Assembly: GCA_023014365.1 (NCBI GenBank)
Contig: JAEBUN010000023.1
Span: forward strand, 558,001 to 622,000
DNA length: 64,000 nt
Direction of reading: 5' to 3'
Source: Lepiota brunneoincarnata
Lineage: Eukaryota > Basidiomycota > Agaricomycetes > Agaricales > Agaricaceae
Of the stretch, positions 24,874 through 34,767 are shown piece after piece. The notes below the pieces were generated by a model that ran no database searches, was not told the origin of the DNA, and was given only the letters and a program-made list of their open reading frames with translations. A program made the translations under genes and the position numbers. Numbering within the stretch: the first letter of the stretch is position 1; each line of letters begins with the position of its first letter.

Positions 24874-25937
24874 GATAAGCACAGGACACGTGGGATTTGG
24901 CAGTGTTGATAGCATGGGGGAAAGAGCAAGTGAAAAATCAACGAAGTCGGAACTTTGTTGATGTTTGGCAAGCACTGCCACTGCCACTGCAGCCCTCACC
25001 ACCAATGGCCCTCAACTCATGCATTCGAACGCGTTCAAATGCATTCGGACATGTTCAGGTAGGCTGGCCACAAGGCCGAACCTTGAACCGAGTCGACAGG
25101 CCTATGCCTGAACCTGAACCCGAACCGGACTGAACCTTTGGGTTCAGTTCAGGGGGTTCAGGTTCGAACCGAAGTTCTGAACCGAACTTCGGCACTCCTA
25201 GAAACGGATCGAAAAATCGAGAGATAATTATACTAGAACAAATCTGGAGAATAAGGAACGTGAAACAGGAGAGATCGTGAAGTTTTCACAACTACGTTAA
25301 CAGGGAAATGGGAAAACAGAATAGAAAAGATGAAAGGGGTGGTATGCGAGGCTTAGAGGAGTCTATATATGGGGAGAAAACTTATGCTATGGTCCAAGTT
25401 CAGGGAAAGGAATAGAAAAGTAGTGAAAATTTATTTGTTAGGGAATGTAAGAGGTTTCAAGTGAAAGGGATATGTCGCGAAATGATAACGGCTTTGTTCA
25501 GCTGGGTGCTCCGAGTTTCTTGATCCGAGTTTGGATTTTGGGTTCTGAGTTCGGGTTCCGAGTCCTACAAGAGGTGGCATAGGGCAGCCTTTGCAGGTGT
25601 AGCCGCTTGCCCACCTCTACATCTCCTGGGTACTTAAGAAACTGACCTCCCGGTCAGAGCGACGGTGGGTTTGCAAGTGTTTGAGGGGAGCCAGAATTGT
25701 GGGAAAGAGAGGTGGGAAGAGCATCAAAGAGTTATTGTGGGCAGGTACTGTGATATTGGCAGCGATGAGAGGAAGTGGTGAACGAGGTGGTTGAATACCT
25801 AATTCAGCTCGATGGGAGTTACGTCCCAAGATAGGATCGAGCTTTTGATATGCGGGGATTGGTCCTGGTCGGCTGTCACTCACTGTAACTCATCTCGATG
25901 GGAAGGTTCCATGTCATATGTGTACTCCTCGAGGGCC

Positions 25938-28900
25938 TCAGGTGGCATATCCGTGATTTTCGTGACCGGTAATAGGTATCGTGCAAAGATTGTGTGGGTG
26001 ATAAGGGACGAGCCGGAAAGCTGCAAAGTGAAGCTTGGAGATTGAGCCATCGAGCTCGGAAAGAATGTATGATCCTCCAGTTGTCTTCCTGAGTACCATG
26101 AGTGGCCCGTAATACCTAGGCTTGGTCTTGCTGCCCACATTGTGGTCGTATCGTGAATTTCTGACCAAAACAAGAGAGCCAGGTGAGAAATCGAAGTTCT
26201 GAATTGAATTAGAGTACTTCTCGTTGAACTGTTGTATAGACTCAAAACGAGCCTTGAGTACCATATCCTTAACCTTTGTCAGGTCCTGTGGCCGCTTTTG
26301 AAGCTGAATTGCCCAGGCTGCAAGGAGATCGGCTGTTGAGAGGGGCTTGGTGAGATTTGGCGCGAGGTATGTAGCTTCAGCGAGATCAAAGGGAAGGAGG
26401 GGTTCGATGCCATGTGCTATGTAATAAGGTGAGTACCCCGTAGATTTTTGAATGGATACTTGTTCAGCCCAGAAAACAGAGGGTGCAACTGTAGTCCATC
26501 TTTTCTCGTCTCCCTCAGCTGCCTTTACCAAGGCCTCTTGGACATCAAAATGTTGACACTCCACAGGACCATTCGCTCGAGAGTTGTAGGGTGAGATCCA
26601 GATGTGATTTATCTTGTATTTTTGTGCAAGGAATTTGACTGCTTGTACGAAGGCGGGGCCATTGTCAGTTACTATTTCTTCGATAGCGCCCCATCTGCAG
26701 AGGATATCTTCAAAAACAAAGGTTCCGAGGGTTTGGGCATTCTCGAGACGAAGCATTCGCCACTCGGGGTATGAGGATAGGGAGCAATGTGCATGGATGA
26801 TGTAGTGGTAGCCATTTGACTTTGGCATGAACATTGTGTCTATGTAAGCTTTTCGGAAGAGGGTGAATGGGGTAGGGACCGTAGGGGGGATATAGAAATG
26901 ATGGGAAAGTCTTGTCTGGCACTCGTGGCATGTTTGGATGTACCAGCGTACATCCTGGTCGAGATGGGGCCACCAGAATCGTTCTAAAAGCTGAATTCGG
27001 ATGGTAAACATACCCTTGTGGCCCAGATCATCGTGAGCCTGTTGTATGAGCCTGTATCTTTGGTTCTCCGGTATCACAAGCTTGTGCTTGAGCTTGGCAT
27101 CCTTTTTCCACAGCCTAGCATCCCGTACAAAAAATCCTGTGGCAAAGCGAACGAGTTTCTTGAGCATATCTTCTGGCATGGCACTGGATCGTTTCGGATC
27201 GTTTAGGAAGATCTGGACCTGTTGTAGATCACGGTCGCGTTGCTTCGCTTTTTCGGATTGTGGAATGATGGGCTTGGGAGGTGTGGCGGAGTCTAGGTGC
27301 TCACCCGACAGGATTTTGACTGGGCGAACACCACCGAAGTGATGGATAGGATTCAATTGTGAGATATAGGGGGAAGGGTAGGTTAGTTCTGTTTCGTTAA
27401 TGAATTCGATAGCGAACGTGTTTGAGGTCCATATCCATCCTAGTTCCTCCTGGCAGGGTGTTATCTGTGGCCCATTACCATGCATTGTTTGACGGGTGAA
27501 TGCATTTGCTGAATCGATCCAGTCTTCAAAATCATCCATGATGGCAGGGTCTTCTGGGGCTTGGGGGCATCGCGACAATCCATCGGGGCCGTGTTCCTTG
27601 CCAGGGACATGCCTAAGGTGAAAATCAAATAGTAGAATCCCCGATATCCACCGATTGATGGTTGCTGAGGGCTGAATATCAGGGTTGTTGATCATACCCT
27701 TGATGTATTTTGCGTCAACCTCCACAGCTAGGTTCCCAACTCCTATAATCCATAATCGGACATCCTTTAAGGCTCTAAACAACCCAAACAGCTCCAACTT
27801 GGCCTGGGAATAGCGAGATTCGCGTTCATTGAGGGTGATGGAGCCGAACCTTGAGGGGTATCATTTCGCATTGTCTCCCAGTTGCGATAGAATGTATCCA
27901 ACGGCAATCTTTGATGTGTCGACACCTAGTATAACCTCATTAGTGCTCAAATAGTCTATTGCTCGAATGCAAGGTGAATTCTTCGCTAATTCCTTTAGTG
28001 TATCCATCGCAGCCTGTTCTTCACTGCCAAACCTAAATTCCACTCCTTTCCTTGTCAACTTGACCAGAGGTTGTGAGATTGCAGCAAAATCCTGGAGAAA
28101 AATTCGGAATGTGCCAAGGGTACCAAGAAACCCCCGCACTTCAGTGATGTTTGAGCATAATGGCCAGTCAAGGACCTTTTGGATGTGTGAGGTATCAGGA
28201 AGCCATCCAGTATACGTACATAAGTGGCCTACGACCACAGCAGATGAGGTGCAGAATCGTGATTTTGGCCCTGAAAATGTTCCTCCAGCATGCTTGATCC
28301 GTTGTATAATTCGGTTGACATTCTGGAGATGTTCCCATACAAAACGTCAAACTCCAGGATTCTCGGCTATGGTCTCGTAGCCATCATTGATTTCGTATCG
28401 CGTTTTTGGCCCTTTAATTGGGACATCGTTGACGAAGGGAAGGGCAGTATGTGGGATTTCATCCTGGAGGAGGAACGTGAGATCACCTTGCTGAATTTGC
28501 ATTGAGTTGGTGTATCCCATGGGGATCGAGGTGAGGCGTAGAGTCCCAAGAGGAGATTGAAATGTGGTAAGATCGCAAGATTCAGGTGCTAGAGCACGCT
28601 GGTCAAAGCCAACAAAGAGATCAAATATCCCGTAGCATCCACGACCGCCAAAGGACTCAGCGTATGTTTCTACAATTGGTGGAACTCCTGCATCCTTGAT
28701 TGTGACAGCATTGAGGGGCTGGAGATCATGTACAAGCCTAAGTGATTTGCCATCCTTTTTGAGCACACAGAACCATTGCGATCGATAGGACGAGTTTGAA
28801 GGCTTGTAAACACCTCCGGCAATCTTTGCCTTGATGACCTCGACTACTCATTGGAAGTTTCCGGGAGGGATGGGTATGTTTTGGAGTGACCAGGGGACAT

Positions 28901-30760
28901 GTTTGATGGTGGGTATAACAATGGGATCGAAATATTCACTTGAGAACTTGCCCTTCTCATCTTCACTCCATGTGAACCCAAGTTCCTGGGTTCTGATTAG
29001 GTAATGGATCAATTTCTCTTCTTCAGGCCATAGGAACCCTTTGGGATTAATATTCATAGCTATTTTCCTTTCCAGCGTGTAGCGGGTGCCAGGACTGAAG
29101 TTGGGTGGTGATGTGGGGAGAACTGGTATATTGTGAAGGGGATCTGTTGGTATCCAGTGAACAATCCGATAATTTTCGGGGAGTGTAGTAGCTACTGGTT
29201 TGACCCGGTTTGCGACCTTTTTGTAGGCATGGGTTGAGATTTCAGCTATTGGATAAGTTTCTGTGATGTCAATCTCATATATTTCTTGTGGGTGGTTTAA
29301 CGGAGGGAAAGGGGAACTTGTAAAGGCCAGGGGTGAGATCATAGATAGGGACATCGAATTGATGGGAAAGGGATTATTCTGATTGGAAGGTGTGATGGTT
29401 GCATGGGAATTGGTTGGTTTTATACTATCTCCTCGACTGCGGTGAGCCAAATCCTCGATATCTAAAAACCCGACCTAGAAGGGGCAGATGGTCATGTCCT
29501 TACCATGGTTGGAACTGTGATGGTCTCTCGTGTGTTGGGATCGAAGAGTGTGATATGGAAGTCGCCGTTGGAGTAATGGTGGGTCCTAGCTTGGGTTAAG
29601 GTGAGGAATGGCCGTCCTAGTAGCATCTTGTATGGCGCGTTCTCAAAGACCTGGACCTGTAGATAAAAGATGCTGTTGCCAATATGCACCGGAAGGTCAC
29701 GTAGAAGTCCCAGCGTTATTTCCTTTGTCGTGTTAGCTGATTCCATGATGATGCTTTGATCTCTAAGCAGGGGGAGACCCAGTTTCTCCCACACATCCTT
29801 TCGGATACCAATCACTTGAGACCCTTCATCAAGTATGGCATCCACCATAAACTTGCCATTGAGTTCGAGGGGGATTGTTCGCAGATCTTCGATATGATTG
29901 GCAACAATTACTGGGTTCTGGGCAGGTGACGATTGGTGGTGCAGAAGGGCTGAGGGGATTGAGTCTGTTTCATGCTCCGTGTTTTCGAATGTGGATATGT
30001 TTGCCGTGGCTGCCGCTGGAACTTGGTGAGTAGTTACCTGCTCCTTCATATGCTTCCTGACCTCTGGAGCGATAGCGAGGAGCTCTCTCTGGGTGAGAGT
30101 GACTGGGCCATCCAAACTTCGTTGTATGACATTTTGGACCATCTGGGGGTCCTCAATCGGTGCTGCAAATCGGTATTGCTGATTCTGTGAATGGAAATCG
30201 GGTATGGGAGCATTAGGATGGAAAGGTTTCAAAGGGGGGTTCGGTTTCAAGGCAGGAGCCTGTGGAACAATTGCTGGAGCATTCTGGGAGGGATTGGGCT
30301 GGTTAGAGACTGGTTTGGGGAGTGTTGGCGAGTTTTTGGCCTTTCCTATGTTCCCTGAACGCCTTTTAATCTCTTCCTGTCGTTTCATAGTAGCTAACGC
30401 GATCACTTTGAGCCTAGCAAGTTCCTCCTTATCTTCAGAGGTGTAGGAAGTGGAGTATGGCATTGTGGAGGGTGTGGGGACATTAAACGAGCCTAGGGCA
30501 GTTGATTGTGATGGTAACACTTGCAGAATGTTGGCCTGGGCTGTGGCAGTCAGAGGTGAGCGATTCTTGTGCCAATTATCGATTCGCTCCTTCATATTTC
30601 GTCCAGGAGCAGCCTGAGGTGAGGCCTGAGTGCCATCAAGCATACAAACATGATTAGTGTTGTCCCGAATGCATAAACCGCAACGGATATAGTCATCAAG
30701 TCCTTGGCAGTGTCTGAACATATGCTCAGTGCTGGAACAGAAGCCACATGGCCAGGTCTG
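25938..30760 (-). pseudogene. Retrotransposon Pol: protease, RT, RNase H, integrase (with stops)
   Basis: In order on the minus strand: the CCHC knuckle (about 30720-30757), an aspartic-protease-like motif ILDEGSQVIGIR (near 29820), reverse transcriptase (28350-28800, with GCYGIFDLFVGFDQRAL, LTSIPMGYTNS and FVNDVPIKGP), an RNase H region (27600-28240, with LGVDTSKIAVGYIL), an HHCC zinc-binding domain (HDDLGHKGM..CHECQ, near 26950-27040) and an integrase core (YIDTMF, TDNGPAF, SPYNSRANGPVE). The YxDD catalytic motif of RT appears as FVND, so one catalytic Asp is lost. In-frame TGA codons occur at 29492, 28848, 28347 and 27861. The C-terminal tail shifts frame near 25960. It is inactive as it stands. 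Confidence 0.85.
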
Positions 30761-31771
30761 TCAGTTCTGCTGGGGATTTTGGTGGAATGAGGGCTGATAT
30801 GGGGGCTGGGAGGTGTTACGGACAGGGCCAGCAAGTTTTCCAGCGAGACGGTTTAAAAACGCGTCAGAGGTCAAGATCTGTTCAATTGAGGACATATCAA
30901 AGGTCTGGCGTGGTGACGAAAGTGCAGGAGCAGCAGGGGGAGAGGAATATGGTGATGCCGGTGATAAGGTGAAGGCATTTCCAGTCATCGTTCCTTCGAG
31001 CAGAAAGTGTGCTGCTTGCTCAACATCTGAGACATTCCAGGGCTCATCGATGGGATGCCTGGGGTCTTGGATACGTAGCTGGGTGCAGAGTTGCTGCCGG
31101 AATTCGATATGAAAACCCCCAATGAAGAGCTTGTTGCATTCTTGTTGTGATATGAGGTCATGGTTGAGTAGCCAGGTCGATTTGGTGAGGAATTCCCGAT
31201 AATATTCACCAAATTGAAGACGGTCTCGCATAGGCATAGCAGCATGTCGTTCCACGAAGAGTTCAAAGTCTGTAACATTATAACGTGCGTCATCTTCGGC
31301 TCCTGGATACATGGACATGATATCTAATTTGAAACGGACCCAGCTTCCACCCATGGCCGATGGTTGGCTCCTCCAGATGTCATAGTGTTGTCCATCTAGA
31401 TAGCTGATAGTATGGGTAATCTGCTCCATATTGGTGAGTCCACATTCTCGAGCTAGCATTTCTACTTCCTCAAAGAATCGTTGGAGTGATTGTGGGTGTC
31501 CGTCAAATTTTGGAGCATTTCGATCATAGCGAGAGGGCATATGGCGTATTTGGGGAGCATGGATAATGTATGGAGCTGGCTGGGGAAGGGGTGCTGGTGG
31601 GTTAGCTGGTGGGTTAGGGAAATGAGCTGGACCAAAAGCTGGTGGCGGTACTCCAGGTCCAATATGGAAATGTTGAGGTTGGTATGCAGGGGGGCCATTT
31701 GCTGGTTGTTGGGGCACCTGAGGAGGATTTCCTGCTGGTGCATTATCTGCTGGGATTTGTAATTCAGCCAT
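30761..31771 (-). CDS. Retrotransposon Gag capsid region
   Basis: The frame encodes a 336-residue Gag starting MAELQIP, with a Pro/Ala/Gln-rich N-terminus, then a capsid-like helical region with MPSRYDRNAPKFDGHP, LQRFFEEVEMLARECGL and FGEYYREFLTK. It ends at a TGA (30761-30763). Immediately beyond that TGA, in the same frame, comes a CCHC-like knuckle (CGFCSSTEHMFRHC). The natural Gag therefore probably continued through, and the stop is a mutation, plausibly CGA to TGA. Confidence 0.8.
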   Translation of the reverse strand: MAELQIPADNAPAGNPPQVPQQPANGPPAYQPQHFHIGPGVPPPAFGPAHFPNPPANPPAPLPQPAPYIIHAPQIRHMPSRYDRNAPKFDGHPQSLQRFFEEVEMLARECGLTNMEQITHTISYLDGQHYDIWRSQPSAMGGSWVRFKLDIMSMYPGAEDDARYNVTDFELFVERHAAMPMRDRLQFGEYYREFLTKSTWLLNHDLISQQECNKLFIGGFHIEFRQQLCTQLRIQDPRHPIDEPWNVSDVEQAAHFLLEGTMTGNAFTLSPASPYSSPPAAPALSSPRQTFDMSSIEQILTSDAFLNRLAGKLAGPVRNTSQPPYQPSFHQNPQQN

Positions 31772-31820
31772 GAGCTTATTGAGATATCAAGTAACAATTT
31801 TAAATTGAAATGGTTTTGAA

Positions 31821-31840
31821 GCCCCTCGCGGTGGGCTCCA
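31821..31840 (-). other. Retrotransposon primer-binding site
   Basis: Two bases inside the 5' LTR the element strand begins with TGGAGCCCAC, the expected complement of a tRNA 3' end including CCA. On the plus strand this is a 20-base segment ending in GGGCTCCA. I cannot name the primer tRNA. Confidence 0.65.
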
Positions 31841-31842
31841 GT

Positions 31843-32552
31843 TGAAGAGAACTCGACTCCTCAGCATGTGAAAAGCGCCAAAACGAAACCGAAACACAAA
31901 CGAAACATGATCGAAACAGCGCTAACACGAACAAACAAAGGGGCGAGTGTGGTTGGCGAAACAACCACTGGGCTTCGAAAACCAAGAAAGACGAGTTATA
32001 TGTGAGAGAGCGAGAGAGGGAGAATGAGACTGAGAGGGAGTTTTTGGGTCCTATATTGACTGCCGAGCTCATAAGTGAGCTCGGAACTTTATATACAAGT
32101 AAATTATTGTACTAGCTATGTTTTCTGTACCGAAACGGATCGAAAAATCGAGGAATAATTATACTAGAATAAATCTGGAGAATAAGGAATGTGAAACAGG
32201 AGAGATCGTGAAGTTTTCACAACTACGTTAACAGGGAAATGGGAAAACAGAATAGAAAAGATGAAAGGGGTGGTATGCGAGGCTCAGAGGAGTCTATATA
32301 TGGGGAGAAAACTTATGCTATGGTTCAAGTTCAGGGAAAGGAATAGAAAAGTAGTGAAAATTTATTTGTTAGGGAATGTAAGAGGTTTCAAGTGAAAGGG
32401 ATATGTTGCAAAATGATAACGGCTTTGTTCAGCTGGGCGCTCCGAGTTTCTTGATCCGAGTTTGGATTTCGGGTTCCGAGTTCGGGTTCCGAGTCCTACG
32501 AGAGGTGGCATAGGGCAGCCTTTGCAGGTGTAGCCGCTTGCCCACCTCTACA
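31843..32552 (-). repeat. Right (5') LTR, uninterrupted
   Basis: This 710-bp copy aligns end to end with the split left LTR. It is the 5' LTR because gag-pol runs on the minus strand away from it. It is followed on the element's strand, 2 nt inside, by a primer-binding site. Confidence 0.92.
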
Positions 32553-33317
32553 ATGGACTCGGAGGGACTTGCCGATGAATCGCAAGAGCTTTCAATGAGC
32601 CAGGTGTCGCATTCACTTTTTTGGTCACTCACCCACCCGGCGAATTCTTCCAACCTGTGGTCACTCCCATCTCCCCCTACATCCAACAATTGCTTGTCAA
32701 CAAAATTCGCAAGCAAACACGAGAGGACAGGATCCAACTATACTCGACATTTTCAAGCATACTTGGTTCCAAGCAACCGGCTGGTCTTGCCTTTGAAGGC
32801 GCCGTTCATTCTGACTTTGAAAGAAGGATCTCACTCGATCTCGCTCCGATGAAGCTGGGGGTCCGACCCGATAAGGGGAAATCCCGATGGCATCCTGTTC
32901 CTCCCGGAACGGTGGAGCTGACGCTCCGGACTATACCCATCAAAACCGTCGATTACGAGTCCGAGACCAAACTGACAATCCAACCTAACGTCTCCTATAT
33001 TCATGTGTTTCCTCGTCAACTTGTAGTTGACTCCTTCATACTTTTAAACAATAAAAGTTCTACTCCTTCCAATTCACCATCGCAGAGGGACATTTAATCA
33101 AGAAGTCGGAGATTCTTAACCTTGCTGCCGACTTGGGCTTCCCACTACAGAAGAACTCGCACTTTGTTTTCATTATCCCACCCGAAATAGATTTGGCTGT
33201 TCCCCAACGGAGTGCTATTGAGGGAGTTCCCATTTATACTGCAAAAATTAACATTATTGCATAATTTAGTTCCCTGTACATCATAGCTAGCATTGGAAAT
33301 GTATAGGTACTACTGGG

Positions 33318-33535
33318 AGGGGTCAGCTTTGGGTGTCCGAATGTTGGTGAAAGTGACGGTGATGTGGAAATGCTCGCCTGCGAACAAGGATGGCTGGAAG
33401 GGAGTTGTGACGATACGTACAAGGGATTCGTGATCCGGTTGTGCTGTGTTGATACCTAGCATGTGGATCAAGTTAAGAGTCTGAGGAAATATGTTGCGGT
33501 TGGCGTGTTCCACGTTTATAGCTGGTCAAAGTAAA
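33318..33535 (-). pseudogene. RGP1 5'-end fragment 1
   Basis: The minus strand reads MLGINTAQPDHESL, then LFAGEHFHITVTFTN, matching the first 35 or so codons of RGP1 at 13070-16565 plus its 5' leader. The copy ends after the equivalent of about 16420. A further match to the RGP1 upstream region reappears at about 33900-34010 (AGGACGACAGAGA, AATACATACAATG). An unrelated stretch at about 33540-33890 lies between the two pieces. Confidence 0.8.
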
Positions 33536-34419
33536 ATTTGTTGGGATGACAAAAACGAGTCGAGACGTTGCAGCACGACGTGCTTGGGCCCACGGACACA
33601 TACCATTCCTTTTCGCTCATTTCTATGGACTCACCACCGCATTTGTGGATGTTTCACTCTCTTTTATCCCTTCTCCGTTCCCAATCTTTCTCCCGTTTAT
33701 GATCTACTGAGCTTATTAGTATACATATCGCGATAAATAGCCCGTTCCTCCACTCACGCACCTCAGTTCTCGCGTATACGAGTCTCTGAAGTTGTGAGTG
33801 TCTACCGCTTATTCTAATGTCACTTATACGTACCAAAAGCATGTAGAACGAACACTCGTATTTCTACAAGATTCTGGTTTTGACCTTATGCGTGAGGCTA
33901 TTATGATATCTGGCCCTGCCGGAATAGCCTTAGAAACCGTACGGGTCAAGATAGAGGACGACAGAGAATAAATACATACAATGCATACTCAGTATTCACA
34001 CAGTAAAGCGAACAGTGAGCAAATGTGTTTGGCAGCAGCCTCGGATACAAATGGCCGCTGCTCAAGTCCTGGCGCGACAGGCGCCTTCAACCTCCTTATA
34101 CCTGACCTGTGGATCAGCAGTGCTCTAAAATGCCCTATCACCCATGTCAATTTTCATTATAACTCGCGCCGAGGCGCAAGTACAGGGAATGGGACTGTGA
34201 AATCAGGGGGGCAGGGCTAGGATAAGGCAGCAGACTGGGGGGTCGTCATCTCCACCCGCCTCGTTACATGTATCCAAGGATAAGTTTCGATGATGCTAGG
34301 GAGTAGGAGTACGAGGAGGAGAGTCAGGTAGATGTCCTACCATCCACCTTCCTTCTTCGGTGCTTTTTTTGTTTTACTTTCCAACCCCCACCATGATCTT
34401 GTTGAAGGCCTGCTAAGGA
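33536..34419. other. RGP1 upstream remnant and unassigned sequence
   Basis: About 33900-34010 matches the RGP1 upstream region (16650-16775). The rest shows no gene I can support on either strand. Confidence 0.45.
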
Positions 34420-34720
34420 GGTTGTATTTATTTCAGATGTCAGGCTCGGGAATCTACGACTGTCGCTCCTTTATATCTACGCCGATTTCGCAGTAGAATT
34501 CTAGTACTATTACTTGGCGGCAGTGATATTCAATGACCTTGTTACTTAGACAATAATTTCTTGTTCTGAATAGTCAAACAGTTGAAGAGCGCAGTCAGAT
34601 TGTGATCCTTTCTCGTGGAAGGGGGCTAGCACTGGGTGCCCAATTGCCAAGCAACCCCGTAATAATTGAGCAGCGGTGATACTTGATCTCCCTGAAGGCC
34701 TGGGCACGCTGACCACTGCC
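34420..34720 (+). repeat. Third copy of the membrane-protein 3' flank
   Basis: It matches 18420-18720 directly and 36930-37250 in inverse orientation (TTTCGCAGTAGAATTCTAGTAC and a TGGAAGGGGGCTAGCA-like block). It carries only the non-coding flank. It ends about 50 bp before the 3' end of NTPase/nuclease copy C. Confidence 0.65.
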
Positions 34721-34767
34721 ATATCTAAACCACCAAACCCCCAACGGTACCTATTACATTTCCAATG

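Larger units (their letters stand above)
20593..25200 (-). mobile_element. hAT-superfamily DNA transposon nested in the LTR
   Basis: Terminal inverted repeats start TAGGGGTGCC at the left and TAGGAGTGCC (reverse complement) at the right, and match over about 24 bp with three mismatches. The flanking 8-bp duplication is AAAACGGA (20585-20592) and GAAACGGA (25201-25208), one mismatch; the intact LTR has GAAACGGA once. Just inside both ends lie arrays of GAACCT / AGGTTC hexamers (20635-20760 and 25080-25185), typical subterminal binding repeats. The interior encodes an intron-containing hAT transposase. Length is 4608 bp. Confidence 0.92.
20296..25621 (-). repeat. Left (3') LTR, split by the hAT insertion
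   Basis: The LTR consists of 20296-20592 plus 25209-25621 (297 + 413 = 710 bp, the same length as the right LTR). The gap is the hAT transposon and its right-hand 8-bp target duplication. Internally it reads TTTATATACAAG near 20540 and CTATATATGGGG near 25370, either of which could be a TATA-like core, but I did not assign a promoter. Confidence 0.9.
20296..32552 (-). mobile_element. Ty3/gypsy-type LTR retrotransposon, interrupted by a hAT element
   Basis: Two 710-bp LTRs bracket a minus-strand gag-pol region. In element orientation each LTR starts TGTAGAGGTGGG and ends GTTCTCTTCA, so it has TG...CA ends. Flanks are ATGG (20292-20295) and ATGG (32553-32556), a 4-bp target duplication. Removing the nested hAT and its 8-bp duplication leaves a 7641-bp element. 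Gene order gag, protease, RT, RNase H, integrase places it in Ty3/gypsy (Metaviridae-type). The LTRs differ at about 16 sites, all transitions. Several in-frame TGA codons in gag-pol mean it cannot move on its own as it stands. Confidence 0.92.
19236..33264 (+). pseudogene. RHS/Crinkler-like NTPase-nuclease gene, copy B, split by a retrotransposon
   Basis: The 5' part (19236-20295) encodes LDPESGG.., VRIFDACQQIYE, the Walker A region GQPGIGK (intron at about 19686-19739), then WKHLDKTTS and MNPWSREEIIQL. The gene stops at an ACATGG sequence where a Ty3/gypsy element begins. The 3' part (32553-33264) resumes with ATGG, giving a 4-bp target duplication, and encodes HPPGEFFQPV, AGLAFEGAVHSDF and the C-terminal FTIAEGH-like and VPIYTAKIN segments. 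Joined across the element, the host frame is continuous at the insertion point. Two other breaks occur in the 3' part: a T run at about 32615-32622 is one base shorter than in copy C, and a further shift lies near 33052. The element lies antisense to the gene, between its NTPase and nuclease parts. Confidence 0.8.

Noticed and set aside
30761..30763. Programmed stop-codon readthrough at the end of Gag
   Set aside because: Possible in principle, but four other in-frame TGA codons occur in pol, so mutation at CpG sites is the simpler explanation.
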